Position numbers and translations under genes: made by a program
Assembly: GCA_947460575.1 (NCBI GenBank)
Contig: CANHIJ010000016.1
Location: 1 to 48,138, forward strand
Length of the DNA: 48,138 nt
DNA from: Verrucomicrobiales bacterium
GTDB taxonomy: Bacteria > Verrucomicrobiota > Verrucomicrobiia > Verrucomicrobiales > V1-33
Direction: 5' to 3'
In this document: positions 37,101-45,040 of the stretch, in pieces
How positions within the stretch are numbered: position 1 is the first letter of the stretch
How the letters are laid out: each line of letters begins with the position of its first letter
Notes under the pieces: generated by a model
Databases searched by the model: none
Seen by the model: only the letters and a program-made list of their open reading frames with translations
Told to the model about the DNA's origin: nothing

Positions 37101-40100
37101 GCGGTCACTCACCGGATGATATTCCTGGAAGGCCTGAATGCCATGCGCGAAGGTTTCGGTGTCGCTGATCAAGGCCCCGGTATCGCTGCTAAAGCGACTA
37201 TCACCCGTGCGAACCTCCGCACCGGAGAAATCGTTGATGACTTCATGATCGTCGATCGTGGCAAGAACCGCTGTGGCACTGCGCAGCGCGGCATAGCTGT
37301 TCATCCCATAGCGGCGACCATAAACCTCATTTTGGCGCGTGCGGTAATCGTCAAGTGATCGCGCCTGGGCGACGGGCAGATCGGGGGTAGCCACATCGCC
37401 GTAAATGTTATCCCCAAGCTGCAGGAAGAAATTGAGGTTTCTCTCGGCGGCATTCTGAATGCTAGGATATGGAGCCAGCTCGCCGCGCTGGTCACCGGAA
37501 ACCCCGAAACGCAATCCCTTCAGTAGTCCAGGGGCGGCTGCAGTTTGGAATTGACCCGCCGCACTCTGTCCATGGCTGCTCCCACGATAAAAATAGGTCG
37601 TCCCAGGAGCCAACCCACTCAGGGCCAGCTTAACCGGCTGCAGCGTGTCCACCACCTCCGCCGTTACCGCAGTGACTCCCACCGCCATGGCGGCATCTGC
37701 TGAATATTCAAACACTAGTTCACCCAAATGGTCGCAGCGGCCCCACAGCACCGCCTCGGACTGACTGACGTCGCCCGCCGCCACCAATAGCGGAGCCGTC
37801 GTCCCATTGCCCGAAAGAGCTATATCAAAACTCACAACCCCCTCGGCTCCCTGGCTTTTCAGGTGCAAGGTCGCCGATTTTAATCCAAGCACAGTCGATT
37901 TAAAAGCCACGGATACGGATCCGCTTTGCCCTGGTTCCAACCCCGCCGGGGGGGCTGCGGTCACCTCAAAACTGGCGGCGTCCGCGCCGTCCAAACTCGC
38001 TTCGAGCCCCGTGAGGTGGGAGACTCCGCTATTGTTCACAGTGAAGCTCTGCACCTTGCGGCGCCGCAAGTCGAGGTCGCCAAAAGCAAAGCCTTCGGCA
38101 CCTCCACCCACCAGGGCCTGACCCATCCCCGGAGAACCCACATAGACCGCCAACTCGGGAGCCGATACCCGCACTCGATACACCAAAACCACAGTGTCAT
38201 TTTCCAGTCCGGCATCATAACTCTGCAACTGCCCGGCGCTGTCCAGATAGCGCCCGCTGCTTGTCAGGAAATCATTGTCATTGGCTACAAAAAGGAAAAA
38301 GTCGTCAGGATTCGCAGAATCTTGAGCCGACACCAAAGAGAGCGCCTCCCACTTTTCGCAGAACGTGTTGAGATTACCCGGTGCCGCATCCAAATTGAAC
38401 CCGAACTTGGCCAGTTCCGCACTCGCCGTGCCCAGCCCGCCAATCAGATTCAAGGCCTCCTTCCAGTCCAGCGCTACCAGGGACGCCACTAAATTTCCCG
38501 CCGGAGCGACCGCCTGCCCCTCGGCATCATAGAGGCCGTCGATGTTCGTGGCACCAGCCAGATCCGCTAGCAAAATAGATTTAAAGACGGGCGTGCCAGT
38601 GGCTCCGCGACCATTGCCATCGCGCGACAGGATCAAAATCTGGTGATTATTTAGGGCCACGATGGAACTTTGCGCGGCGCTGCGATCGACCCCCGCTACC
38701 GCGTCCGTGTCTACCTTAGGAAGCCGCACGACATATTGTTGGGCAGGACCCGCTACCTGGTCGGAGTTGCTGAGGTCAAAGACCACCAGTCGGGTAGTGG
38801 TTCGCCCAACATTGCCGCTGCCGCTATCTTGAATGGTCGCGCTTTGCAGCAGACCAAATAGTTTACTGCCATCCGGGCTCTGTGCTAGGCCTTCGAAACC
38901 TTGATTGATGCGGCGGCCATTCGTTGGGGGGTCCGCTAGGAAATTGGTCGTTCCGACTGGCGCATGAGGCACCAATGCGGGCGGCAGCATCAGTTGCCCA
39001 TCAATCTGCTTCGCGGCATTGAAGTGATAAACCGAGGCTCCGTATTCGTCGCTTACCCAGCCGCTTCCGGCCTTACCAGGACGCATGTCCAACACCAATC
39101 CTTCGGCATCAAGCGTCAGGCGATTCGCCACCGCCCCGTCACTTTGCACCGTTTCGCCCGAAACCGCTGGCACGGTGGTTCCAAATAAAGGCGCAGTCCC
39201 ACTGGCGAGGAGTCCGGTGGTAAAAACGGCAGACGTCTCCGGGTTGGTGTCGTGGTCATAAGTGAAACGGGTCGATCCCGTGAAGCTCAAAACCACCTGA
39301 TTCTGAGCCGCGGTGGGTCCACTTTCCGTGTAGGGCGTAAACTCCATTTGATAGGTATTGAGGCGCGCTGCATAGTTGGAGTATAAGGTGCCCGCGTTGT
39401 AGCCGCGGTCTGGCAAGGTCTGCAGGGTTCCCGTAAAACGGCCGTCGTCATGCTTGGTAAACCCGATCACCTGCAAATCCGAGATTGAGCCCAGAGACTC
39501 TCCTGTGGCAGGGTCAATGGCGCTGGCCGGAACCCGCCCCACCCCTTGCAGACCCAGATTGACAAAGGAAGCCCCCCCCAATGTGACCCCAGCGGGGTTC
39601 CACGCACCCGTGTTCGGGGCCGTGATGTCCCGGCTGGCGGCACTGTAGTTTGGCTTGGCTACGGGCGATACGGTCGCCGCGGTGCTATCCACGCTGCCAG
39701 TGCTATTGCTCACCCGCACCCAGTACGTCGCGGCCCCTGTCAGGGGAGCCGTATTGAGGGTGGCAGCCGTAGCCGAGGGAACCGGATTGGTCGTATCTCC
39801 GGTCAAACCCAAATACCATTGATAAACTGGCGCGGGAGACCCAGCGGCGGCGACAGTCAAACCGACCCGGGATCCGGTCACAAAAGTCTTACTCGTCGGT
39901 GGAGTCACAATGCTAGCAGGAATTGTTACCGTCACCACTGCGGTGTTACTGTTTGCAGTGCCGCTGGCATTATTCGCCTGAAGCCAGAAACTCCTGCTGC
40001 TGGCAAGCGCTGGGGTGGTGTATTCTGCTGTAGTGGCACCTTCGATGGGGCTGGTCAAAACCCCCGCCGCCCCCACATACCACTGCAAGGTCGGCGCAGG

Positions 40101-40346
40101 ATACCCTGTCACCACCGCACTCAAGGTCACGGCGTTGCCAGGGGCAATGCTCGTAGCGGCAGCGGGATGCTGCACAAAAATCGGCGCTTCATCAGCTACG
40201 TCAGCTCTCGCGGAGGTTCCCCACCCGATGAGCCCGAATAAGCCCACCAGCACGACGCCAGTCCGAAACCCAAGGCCTGCTCTCGCAGAGATGCCGACGC
40301 GACAAATCGCCAGCCGAAATAGATTCAACAAAAATCCAAGGTGCAT
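31104..40346 (-). CDS. Giant secreted multi-phosphatase (phytase-like + PhoD-like + 5'-nucleotidase-like)
   Basis: 3080-residue exported protein. A long signal region ends near SARADVADE (~50). Then two Ig-like domains (~50-220, with LQWYVG and YQWYLG); an esterase-like/phytase-like domain (PF13449, ~240-720, LPDRGYNAG at ~310); a choice-of-anchor D-like beta domain (~728-849); a PhoD-like phosphodiesterase (~850-1380) with LQLGDNIYGD (~975), TIDDHEVIND (~1030) and VTADFHGT (~1218); a cadherin-like stretch (~1400-1470); a beta-propeller/choice-of-anchor I domain (~1479-1900) with LVANEGE; a 5'-nucleotidase-type metallophosphatase (~1950-2340) with EGDTFIPGP and GNHEFDLG (~2067); its C-terminal domain (~2350-2640) with NGGGIRAS and NGGDGYPSKANGSN; and a TSP3-like plus beta tail. 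In the nucleotidase the usual NDxHG motif is replaced by YGESG. Likely role: release of phosphate from organic phosphates. Heads a three-gene operon. Confidence 0.88.
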   Translation of the reverse strand: MHLGFLLNLFRLAICRVGISARAGLGFRTGVVLVGLFGLIGWGTSARADVADEAPIFVQHPAAATSIAPGNAVTLSAVVTGYPAPTLQWYVGAAGVLTSPIEGATTAEYTTPALASSRSFWLQANNASGTANSNTAVVTVTIPASIVTPPTSKTFVTGSRVGLTVAAAGSPAPVYQWYLGLTGDTTNPVPSATAATLNTAPLTGAATYWVRVSNSTGSVDSTAATVSPVAKPNYSAASRDITAPNTGAWNPAGVTLGGASFVNLGLQGVGRVPASAIDPATGESLGSISDLQVIGFTKHDDGRFTGTLQTLPDRGYNAGTLYSNYAARLNTYQMEFTPYTESGPTAAQNQVVLSFTGSTRFTYDHDTNPETSAVFTTGLLASGTAPLFGTTVPAVSGETVQSDGAVANRLTLDAEGLVLDMRPGKAGSGWVSDEYGASVYHFNAAKQIDGQLMLPPALVPHAPVGTTNFLADPPTNGRRINQGFEGLAQSPDGSKLFGLLQSATIQDSGSGNVGRTTTRLVVFDLSNSDQVAGPAQQYVVRLPKVDTDAVAGVDRSAAQSSIVALNNHQILILSRDGNGRGATGTPVFKSILLADLAGATNIDGLYDAEGQAVAPAGNLVASLVALDWKEALNLIGGLGTASAELAKFGFNLDAAPGNLNTFCEKWEALSLVSAQDSANPDDFFLFVANDNDFLTSSGRYLDSAGQLQSYDAGLENDTVVLVYRVRVSAPELAVYVGSPGMGQALVGGGAEGFAFGDLDLRRRKVQSFTVNNSGVSHLTGLEASLDGADAASFEVTAAPPAGLEPGQSGSVSVAFKSTVLGLKSATLHLKSQGAEGVVSFDIALSGNGTTAPLLVAAGDVSQSEAVLWGRCDHLGELVFEYSADAAMAVGVTAVTAEVVDTLQPVKLALSGLAPGTTYFYRGSSHGQSAAGQFQTAAAPGLLKGLRFGVSGDQRGELAPYPSIQNAAERNLNFFLQLGDNIYGDVATPDLPVAQARSLDDYRTRQNEVYGRRYGMNSYAALRSATAVLATIDDHEVINDFSGAEVRTGDSRFSSDTGALISDTETFAHGIQAFQEYHPVSDRQYGATGDVATAGRAKLYRYNTYGRDAAAFMLDARSFRSAPLAPVSNINDPAEVGAFLVGSFTPGRTLLGAAQLAEFKTDLKAAQAAGIVWKFVFCPEPMQNFGPLGAEDRYEGYAYERREILHFIKTEHISNVVFVTADFHGTAVNRLSYQIGPGQPQIQTECLEIITGSVAYDKPFGPTIVDLAMAVGLVPAGTDGYYQSLSAVGKESLVAGIINPGLEALGYNQLSLTANPLPQAQLLSGYYTATNSYGWTEFSVDAATQRLNLKTWGIAPYNQAQLDADPAGVTGRLPAIVSEFEMSPAPSLRAEAAGGLAVAADGSPLGLLEATGVVPLGGTFSGGGVMGDTFDPALGVLGSNVVTYTVSDGAGGSQSLAFTIDVAPALGVASAPSNNLSISHQGSVVLTDSGLAAGAGGSEIPAFDAASRRAFAASPVGVQVVDLSNPRAPRRLAPIDPVAAGLGSRDISHVVVKNGVLAVSIIAADKTQPGSVAFFQAADGTFLGSVLVGANPDQLLFTPDLKTVLVANEGEMALAPGVDPEGSISLIDVSAGYAAPSVRTADFQAFNGTEAALRAAGVRIFPGKSAAQDLEPEYIAISADGTSAMITLQEANAVATMDIASATITGVQPLGYKNMAPLQADFSDRDGSSNGKAIKLKTGLPVFGMYMPDGIASYVAAGQSYYVISNEGDDRNDFLEPDETTTVNAANYDLDDTLFPDEGTAGGAGALGALGTGLKGNDQLGRLTVCNLPGLRGDLDGDGDIDRILAYGGRSFSILDAAGRRVFDSGDVIDRILSAQYPAMYDDARSDNKSAEPEGVSIALLGGKTYAFIGLERAHGVMVFDVTNPAAVSFTTLCTRSGDLNPEGMLNIAATDSPTGKPLLLVANEVSNTLSVYEITPDFTLQVLHFYGESGLLGASTAPIMGALIDRFDDQYSNTLVLAEGDTFIPGPWLVGGADPSLSAVAGIGVAALGRPDIAIMNAFGTAASALGNHEFDLGSSVFQGALVSSGTWVGAQFPFLSANLDFSGDSSLKSRADATLGGTAGAIAGLEVSNMKAQIAPYAVKTLNGQKIGLIGATTYDLLVKSSPNGTVPKDDGNPSTSDLEEVASYIQGAVRSLEALGVNKIILVDQLDTLERNRALAPLLSGIDIMVAGGGHERMGDGNDAAVGFNGHSADFIDEAYPNTSVGADGNPVLIVTTDTEFSYLGRLVVDFDREGVLLLSRLDAVVNGAYAATEQTLQAAYGSVETAGQIVSRSSIGTKVKAIAAAIDAVVVAKDSVIYGYTGVYLEGDRVFGRAQEVNLGNITADANAAAAKTALGLGSGTAVFSLKNGGGIRASIGSIAEGTFAKIAPLADPLTGKPSGAITQLDVENALRFDNKLMVFDTTPQGLLNILNYAAGLAAGNGGFPQVGNIRYSTDPSKPVGQRVRSVVLADQSGRIVNRVVANGLVMSGAPAVIRVVALSFTANGGDGYPSKANGSNFRFLLTDGSLSAEVAPGLDFTASANIPANVLGEQRAFADYLAAQHAAPANAYLGVDTATGLDRRIQNLEVRSDDALSGPAFASFYEEWIRAKFTAEQAADGAISGMEANPDGDARSNAFEFALGSSPLVFDAAPAVGQSLSGDGDTRQPVLSVSRDPYDFGLSLQVSASAAGAFEAAGWSALSAGQWEFKDEAVSAARPRYARLKLQLEGEASPSYSEVYATRGIAVAAGTRFVSAPWAEPRLGMGFVAAVGEQTLTFREGAWPADLLAAGPCYVVLTSGPNAGVTADLGSVDGNSLGLAENLQTIAAAGDSFEVRRHHTLGALFGRAHAGALQAGANAAAADNVQLLQPDGVTETYFGYSVGGPVEWLDNNFANSNLRVILPEQSFVIRRKRADPLTLFQQGVVAAGRHSAAGSGTALVVPVETGANLVTAPADRRVSIAQLSLYTGDPVTGLASGLNSSTADRVVVPQANGAFKTYYYYKSSAAEGWVDAAGRPAGGVLLEPGGSFYIVRKAPRPAFPWSLP

Positions 40347-40725
40347 GATTTTATAAATGGATACCGCTCAGAGCGAGCCGCAGAATAGTGAGGTCAGTTT
40401 TTCATCCATCCGGTGACTGGCCGGACGCGGCTACCTTTCACAGGCGCCACTGCCACTGCAAATATCCCTATGTGAACAAAAAGACAGTGTCTAATTTGAC
40501 TTATTAGCAACGACTTTAGCCATTAATACTCTAACTTTGCCACTCAGAAACAAGCGGAACGGGGAATCCGCCCTACATTCCTGACAAAACCCACACCATC
40601 GCCGCGGTGGCGCGAAGCAAAACCGTCACCCAAACAGCCTGGGCCCGCGGTTTAAGCTTCCGCGGCGAGCCGGTTTGGCGGAAGGATCCGCCAGCGCCCG
40701 CCGTTTTTGGCATACCCCGCCAACC
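40347..40725. promoter_or_regulatory. Divergent intergenic region between the giant phosphatase and a heme protein gene
   Basis: About 380 bases separate the two divergent starts, so promoters for both must lie here. The middle (about 40455-40560) is notably AT-rich for this genome. I see no convincing -35/-10 pair. A CTGTC near 40483-40487 on the minus strand is only half of a Pho-box-like pattern. No RNA gene recognised. Confidence 0.55.
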
Positions 40726-43700
40726 ATGTCCCGCCCCCTCCTCCTTTCCCTCGCCCTGCTGCTGCCCGCTGCTGCTCAGGAATACCACGGCCTCAGCCCC
40801 CAGGAGGCCCTTCAGAAAATGACCGTCCCAGCGGGCTTCAGCGTAGACCTCATCGCTGCGGAGCCCGCGATCGCCCAGCCCGTCGCCTGCACCTTTGACG
40901 CCCGCGGCCGCCTCTGGGTCGTGGAGGGCCACACTTATCCCCAGCGCGCCGGCAATCCCCCGCCCGCCCGCGCCCCCGGCAGCGGCGACCTCAGTCGACC
41001 CGACGCGGCTCAGGAAAAGGACCTCTTTGGTGGGCGTGACCGCGTCGTTATCTTTGAAGACCAGGACGGCAATGGCAGCTTCGAGACCCGCAAGGTTTTC
41101 ATTGAAAACCTGAACCTGGTCAGCGGCATTGAAGTTGGCTACGGCGGGGTCTATCTCGGCGCCGCCCCCTACTTGCTTCACGTCCCAGATGCCGACGGCG
41201 ACGACCGACCCGACGCCGCCCCGACGCTATTATTAGATGGCTTCGGCTGGCAGGACACCCACGAGACTCTCAACAGTTTCGTCTGGGGCCCCGACGGCTG
41301 GCTCTACGGCTGCCACGGCGTCTTCACCCACAGCAAGGTCGGCGCCCCTGGCACCCCGGAAACCCAGCGCACTCCCCTCAACTGCGCCTACTGGCGCTTC
41401 CACCCGACCCGCAAATCCTTTGAAGTCTTCGCCCACGGCACCTCCAATTCCTGGGGCTTCGACTACAACGCGCGCGGCGACTGGTTCAGCGAAGCCTGTG
41501 TCATCCCCCACTTTTGGAACATCATCCAAGGCGGCTACTACCTGCGCCAGAGCAATCCCCTGGGCCACTTCAATCCCTACGTCTATAGCAACATCGAGAC
41601 CATCGCCGACCACCAGCACTATCTGGGCGACAACCCCCACGCCGGCAACGGAAAGTCCGACGCCCTCGGCGGTGGCCACGCCCACTGCGGCCTCTGCATT
41701 TACAACGGCGACAACTTTCCCCCCGAGTACCGCGGCCGCCCTCTCTTCTTCAACGTCCACGGCCGCGGCATCAACCAAGAGAACCTCGTGCCCCAGGGCT
41801 CCGGCTATGTCGCTAAGCACCTGCCCGATTTCTTCAAGGCTAACGACCCCTGGTTCAGCGGCGTCTCCCTCAAGGTCGGCCCCGACGGCGCGGTCTATTT
41901 TATCGATTGGTACGATCCTCAAAAATGCCATAAAACCGATCCCCTGGTCTGGGACCGCGGCAACGGACGCATCTACCGCATCAAATATGACGCCACTTTT
42001 AAACCCTACCAAGGCGACATCTCGGCCCAGTCCAATGCCCAACTGCTTGCCCTCCAGACCGCCCCCAATGGCTGGTTCGCCCGCACCGCTCGCCGTCTCA
42101 TCGCCGAGCGCGTCCAGCGCGGCGGCCCCGCCGCGGCCTTTGATACTTCCGCGCTCGTAGCCCTAGCCGAAAACCCAAGCACCCCCTCGGGCGACAAAGT
42201 TTCCGCCCTGCTCGGGCTAGCCGCCAGCGGCGCGCCGCCCGCCGCCTTCGACCGCTTCCTCAAAAATAGCGACCCCGCCGCCGTCGCCACCGCCCTCCGC
42301 CTGCAACTGGGAAATCCCGCGTCCTGGACCCCCGTTGGCACCGCCCCCACCAGCGGCCTCAACGCCGCCCTCCAGGCCAGCGCCGACCCCACGGTCCGCC
42401 TCGCCCTGGCGTCGGCCCTGCAGCGCCTCCCCCTAGCCGAGCGCTGGGAACCCGCCGAAGCCCTCCTCCAACACGGTGAAGATGCCCAAGACCACAACCT
42501 CCCGCAGATGCTCTGGTATGCCATCGAGCCCCTCGTCCCCGCAGATCCTCCCCGCGCCCTAGCCTTGGCCGCACTCTCAAAAATTCCCCTGGTCGCCCAA
42601 AACATCGCCCGCCGCACCGCCTCCCTCGACGGCGGGGTTCCCCACCTCCTAGCCGCCCTGGCCCGCGAACAAACGCCCACCGGAGCCCTCTATCTCCTCC
42701 AGGCCGCTCTCGAGGGCTGGCGCGGCCGCGACGGCTCTCCCGCCCCAGTCGGCTGGGATGCCGCCTACGCTAACCTCGACGAACTGCTGCAGCACCGCCG
42801 CGATGCCAAACCTCGCACCACCGAAATCCTCGACCTCCGCGAATCCCTTGCCGTGGCGTTTGGCGACCGGCGCGCCTTCCCTCGCCTCCGCGAACTCCTG
42901 CGCAATGCCCAAGCCCCGGCAGAGCGCCGCCAGCGCGCCCTGCAAACCCTGCTCCAAGGCCAGGACGCCGAAGCCCCCGCCCTCCTCGTTGGTCTCCTCG
43001 CCGACCCCGCCATGCGCCTCGCCGCGATCCGCGCCCTCCCCGGCCTCAGCGCCGCGCCCGCCGCCCAAACCACCGCGGCGTCCGCCATTCTAGCGCAATA
43101 CTCCAGCCTCTCCGCCGCCGAAAAACAGGCCGCTATCGCCACCCTAGCGGCCCGCGCCGACTGGGCTAGCCTCCTGCTCGACGCCCTCGCCGCTCAGCAC
43201 GTCCCCCGCGCCGACTTGACCTCCTTCTCCGCCCGCCAAATCGCCAACTTCAACCTCCCCGATCTCACCGCCAAACTCACATCCGCCTGGGGCGCCATCG
43301 CCGCCCCCGCCGCCGATTCCGCGGCCGAAATCGCCAAGCTCAAGGCCGTCCTCACCCCAGGCTTCCTCCGCACCGCCAACCTCCCCAGCGGCCGCCTCCT
43401 CTACAACGCCACCTGCGGCACCTGCCACACCCTTTTCGGTCAAGGCGCTAAACTGGGTCCCGAACTCACCGGCTCCAACCGCGCCGACCTCGATTACCTC
43501 CTCGAAAACATCGTCAATCCCAACGCCCTCATCGGCAAAGACTACGAGCTCCACCTCCTCACCCTCAAAGACGGCCGCAGCGTCGCGGGCATGCTCCGAG
43601 AGGAAACCCCCGCCGCCTTAACGATACAAACCCTAACTTCTACTGAAGTGATCTCCCGCCCCGATGTCGCCCGGCACGACACCCCGGGATTCTCCATGAT

Positions 43701-44277
43701 GCCCCCCGGCCAACTCGCCGCCTTTACCCCAGAACAACAGCGCGATCTGATCGGCTACCTGGCCGCGCCCTCCCAAGTCCCCCTGCCCGGCGAACCCGGC
43801 GCGGAAAAGTTCGCCGTCGCCAACCGCATCCCCGGCGCCCTCGAAGGCGAAGGCCTCGCCGCAGCCGCCAGCGGCGGCCGCCTCGAACCCCAGCCCATGG
43901 AACACTACGTGCGCGGCAACTGGAACTGGAGCGGCGGGGCCCAGCTCTGGTGGACCGAAGGCAAACCGGGCGACCGACTCGACCTAACCTTCCCCGCCTC
44001 TAGCCCCGGCACCTACGAAATCCAAGTCGTCCTCACCCAGGCCCCCGACTACGCCCAACTCAAGTTCCGCCTCGACGGCAAGCCCCTCGAAACCCCTTTC
44101 GACGGCTTCAGCCCCCCCGGCGCCGGCGTCGTCCACAGCCCCCTCCTAACCCTCACTAAAACTCAACTCTCCGCCGGCGACCACCGGCTCACCCTCGAAA
44201 TCACTGGCGCCAACCCCCAAGCCGCCAAAGCCTATATGGTCGGCCTCGACTACCTCTTCCTCAAGCGGGCCCCCTGA
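40726..44277 (+). CDS. PVC-type heme-binding protein with dehydrogenase-like propeller and HEAT-like middle
   Basis: Exported protein of the PVC class that joins a TIGR02604-like membrane-bound dehydrogenase propeller to a C-terminal cytochrome c. The start at ATG 40726 gives a signal peptide (MSRPLLLSLALLLPAAAQ); the frame runs back to 40675, but those 17 residues are not signal-like. Of 1183 residues, ~20-440 form a sorbosone-dehydrogenase-like propeller (MTVPAGFSVDLIAAEP, GRLWVVEGHTYPQR, VYFIDWYDPQKCHKTDPLVWDRGNGRIYRI). About 440-870 is alpha-helical, Ala/Leu-rich, HEAT-like. Then comes LYNATCGTCHTLFG, a CxxCH heme site near 896, with LGPELTG and a MPP motif as distal ligand region (MMPPGQLAAF). 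A C-terminal beta sandwich (~1040-1183) may bind carbohydrate. Probable sugar or alcohol oxidation at the cell surface; substrate unknown. Confidence 0.9.
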   Translation: MSRPLLLSLALLLPAAAQEYHGLSPQEALQKMTVPAGFSVDLIAAEPAIAQPVACTFDARGRLWVVEGHTYPQRAGNPPPARAPGSGDLSRPDAAQEKDLFGGRDRVVIFEDQDGNGSFETRKVFIENLNLVSGIEVGYGGVYLGAAPYLLHVPDADGDDRPDAAPTLLLDGFGWQDTHETLNSFVWGPDGWLYGCHGVFTHSKVGAPGTPETQRTPLNCAYWRFHPTRKSFEVFAHGTSNSWGFDYNARGDWFSEACVIPHFWNIIQGGYYLRQSNPLGHFNPYVYSNIETIADHQHYLGDNPHAGNGKSDALGGGHAHCGLCIYNGDNFPPEYRGRPLFFNVHGRGINQENLVPQGSGYVAKHLPDFFKANDPWFSGVSLKVGPDGAVYFIDWYDPQKCHKTDPLVWDRGNGRIYRIKYDATFKPYQGDISAQSNAQLLALQTAPNGWFARTARRLIAERVQRGGPAAAFDTSALVALAENPSTPSGDKVSALLGLAASGAPPAAFDRFLKNSDPAAVATALRLQLGNPASWTPVGTAPTSGLNAALQASADPTVRLALASALQRLPLAERWEPAEALLQHGEDAQDHNLPQMLWYAIEPLVPADPPRALALAALSKIPLVAQNIARRTASLDGGVPHLLAALAREQTPTGALYLLQAALEGWRGRDGSPAPVGWDAAYANLDELLQHRRDAKPRTTEILDLRESLAVAFGDRRAFPRLRELLRNAQAPAERRQRALQTLLQGQDAEAPALLVGLLADPAMRLAAIRALPGLSAAPAAQTTAASAILAQYSSLSAAEKQAAIATLAARADWASLLLDALAAQHVPRADLTSFSARQIANFNLPDLTAKLTSAWGAIAAPAADSAAEIAKLKAVLTPGFLRTANLPSGRLLYNATCGTCHTLFGQGAKLGPELTGSNRADLDYLLENIVNPNALIGKDYELHLLTLKDGRSVAGMLREETPAALTIQTLTSTEVISRPDVARHDTPGFSMMPPGQLAAFTPEQQRDLIGYLAAPSQVPLPGEPGAEKFAVANRIPGALEGEGLAAAASGGRLEPQPMEHYVRGNWNWSGGAQLWWTEGKPGDRLDLTFPASSPGTYEIQVVLTQAPDYAQLKFRLDGKPLETPFDGFSPPGAGVVHSPLLTLTKTQLSAGDHRLTLEITGANPQAAKAYMVGLDYLFLKRAP

Positions 44278-44411
44278 CACCTCTTCTAGATCGGAGCTCC
44301 CCCCATCTCAACCAGGGACCTCGGGGCGGCGCTAGGCAAACGTAGCCCCGCGCCGCCCCCAAGGACCTCCCGGATGGTTCGCCGATCTGTGTTATATTAA
44401 CAACGAGAGTT

Positions 44412-45040
44412 GAAGCGGGACTAGGGGGCCCTTTTCCGTAATAACGGAACGCGGGATCGGCCGTTTTTTTCGCCTCAAGAGACTCACCCATGGGGTGGCT
44501 CCCTTTTCTAGTCAAAAGTCACCGCCGCATCGTCGCCGGTGGACCCGCCCAGTGGGCGGGGGCACGCCGAATGATCCTAAAATCGTAAGTTGACTATCGT
44601 ATTCGGAGGGCGTGGAGCGCTGGCGCGGGAGGCTTTCTCTACGCGCATGGGCTTTTGGGGGGCCACCGCGCTGGCACCCCTGCCGGGGTGCGGGCCCCCT
44701 TGGGACGCGGATCCGGTGGTGTCGCTTCGCTCAACCACCGGCTACCTTCTGAGATGCCTCCGGCATCATCCGGAGATGCCTCCGGCATCATGCTGGGATG
44801 CCTCCGCCACCATCCTGAGATGCCTCCGGCATCATCCGGAGTGTGTCTCGCCGACCCGATTTGGAGGGGGATGTTGACCACGGAGGGGACTCAACTAACC
44901 GTGAATTTAGCCTAAAACCGGGAGGTGAAACGCGAACATGGGGCCCTTTTTTGATAAGGACGGGGGATGATCCGTTTTTTCTCCTCAAGAGACTCACCCA
45001 TTGGGTGAGTCCCTGTTGCGGTCAAAAGCCCCCCATAGCG
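44412..45040 (+). repeat. Diverged direct repeat (two copies of ~120 bases)
   Basis: Copy 1 (about 44412-44535) and copy 2 (about 44923-45040) share GGGGCCCTTTT, a GGATCGGCCGTTTTTT/GATGATCCGTTTTTT-like stretch, CTCAAGAGACTCACCCAT and GTCAAAAG, in order. In copy 2 GACTCACCCA and TGGGTGAGTC form a perfect 10-bp hairpin (44991-45011); copy 1 has the same hairpin with mismatches. Copy 1 lies outside the inverted-repeat element, copy 2 at its centre. Confidence 0.75.

Noticed and set aside
35622..37358. 578-residue plus-strand open frame inside the giant phosphatase gene
   Set aside because: Arg/His/Gln-rich antisense shadow; the minus strand encodes recognisable PhoD and beta-propeller motifs.
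40455..40500. Possible Pho box upstream of the giant phosphatase
   Set aside because: Only one CTGTC half is visible; the 11-base-later half matches at about half its positions, which is within chance.
44751..44842. CRISPR-like array
   Set aside because: Units follow one another at 22-23 bases with no spacers of constant length and variable sequence, and no cas genes are near.
44590..44877. 95-residue open frame in the inverted-repeat element
   Set aside because: Composed of the repeat units (RCLRHHPEMPPAS repeats), so it is translation of the tandem array and not a gene.
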